This document shows, one piece after another, positions 63,909-64,000 of a stretch of 64,000 nucleotides of DNA; within the stretch, counting starts at the first letter, position 1; every line of letters starts with the position of its first letter. The position numbers and the translations under genes are program-made. The stretch is from Blepharisma stoltei (Eukaryota > Ciliophora > Heterotrichea > Heterotrichida > Blepharismidae), in NCBI GenBank assembly GCA_914767885.1, contig CAJZBQ010000062.1, forward strand, positions 1,054,001-1,118,000. Direction: 5' to 3'. Under the pieces are notes generated by a model that saw nothing but the letters and a program-made list of their open reading frames with translations, was not told the DNA's origin and did no database searches.

Positions 63909-64000
63909 TTTTACTTATATAAAAATAAGCAAATTTTTAACTATCATGCTATATGCTTCATTATCTTTCTCTATTTAATAATATTAAAGAATTAGCCTTC

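Overview
This window reads as germline (micronuclear) DNA of a heterotrich ciliate of the Blepharisma type. Four signs agree. (1) TGA is read as tryptophan inside conserved domains (PP2C GSDGVWDV, the CDPK kinase DIWSCG motif, TOG and BEACH domains), while TAA and TAG end genes. (2) The spliceosomal introns I can prove are exactly 15 nt, of the form GTAA(N)5-6...ATAG. (3) Many genes are broken by non-coding inserts bounded by TA. Removing the insert plus one TA restores frame and protein, the hallmark of internal eliminated sequences (IESs). (4) Some IESs are themselves MITE-like elements. The species name is inference; the code, introns and IES logic are seen directly.

Layout. 1-8122 is mostly AT-rich and gene-poor, with a nested MITE (617-1370), one small zinc-binding protein gene (2738-3130), a GC-rich repeat block and a decayed MITE. 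8123-14349 holds two tandem cysteine-rich surface-protein genes, the first with a 59-residue tandem repeat and the second lacking its 5' end. 14350-25950 has a tRNA-His, a mitochondrial-type protein, coiled-coil proteins, a Tctex-type dynein light chain, a BSD protein, a PP2C phosphatase and a kelch-like protein. Among these sits a deeply nested composite element at about 22975-24862. 26157-27869 is a calcium-dependent protein kinase. 28103-35449 is an XMAP215/ch-TOG microtubule polymerase. 35705-42172 is a very large LRR protein. 42185-44311 is a protein with two Cys/His knuckles. 44560-51531 holds eIF4E class II (4EHP), a second PP2C, a small repeat protein, a coiled-coil protein split by a 1.64 kb composite IES, and proteasome subunit alpha-3. 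51846-60723 is a giant BEACH-WD40 protein. 60833-63908 has an unknown protein, a TPR/ZZ-finger protein with one in-frame TAA, and a truncated paralogue of it.

Genes are compact, lie on both strands and show no operon logic. Functions are housekeeping and cytoskeletal/ciliary (XMAP215, dynein light chain), signalling (CDPK, two PP2Cs), translation, proteolysis and membrane traffic (BEACH). What ties the window together is the second layer of sequence: about 25 inferred IESs of 38 to 1644 bp. These include short AT-rich ones near 40-80 bp, MITE-derived ones, hairpin-bearing ones and GC-rich ones of about 420-560 bp. Exon coordinates were worked out by hand by matching TA positions and codon phase. 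Reconstructed lengths divide by three in almost every gene, which supports the boundaries as a set although single boundaries may shift by a neighbouring TA.
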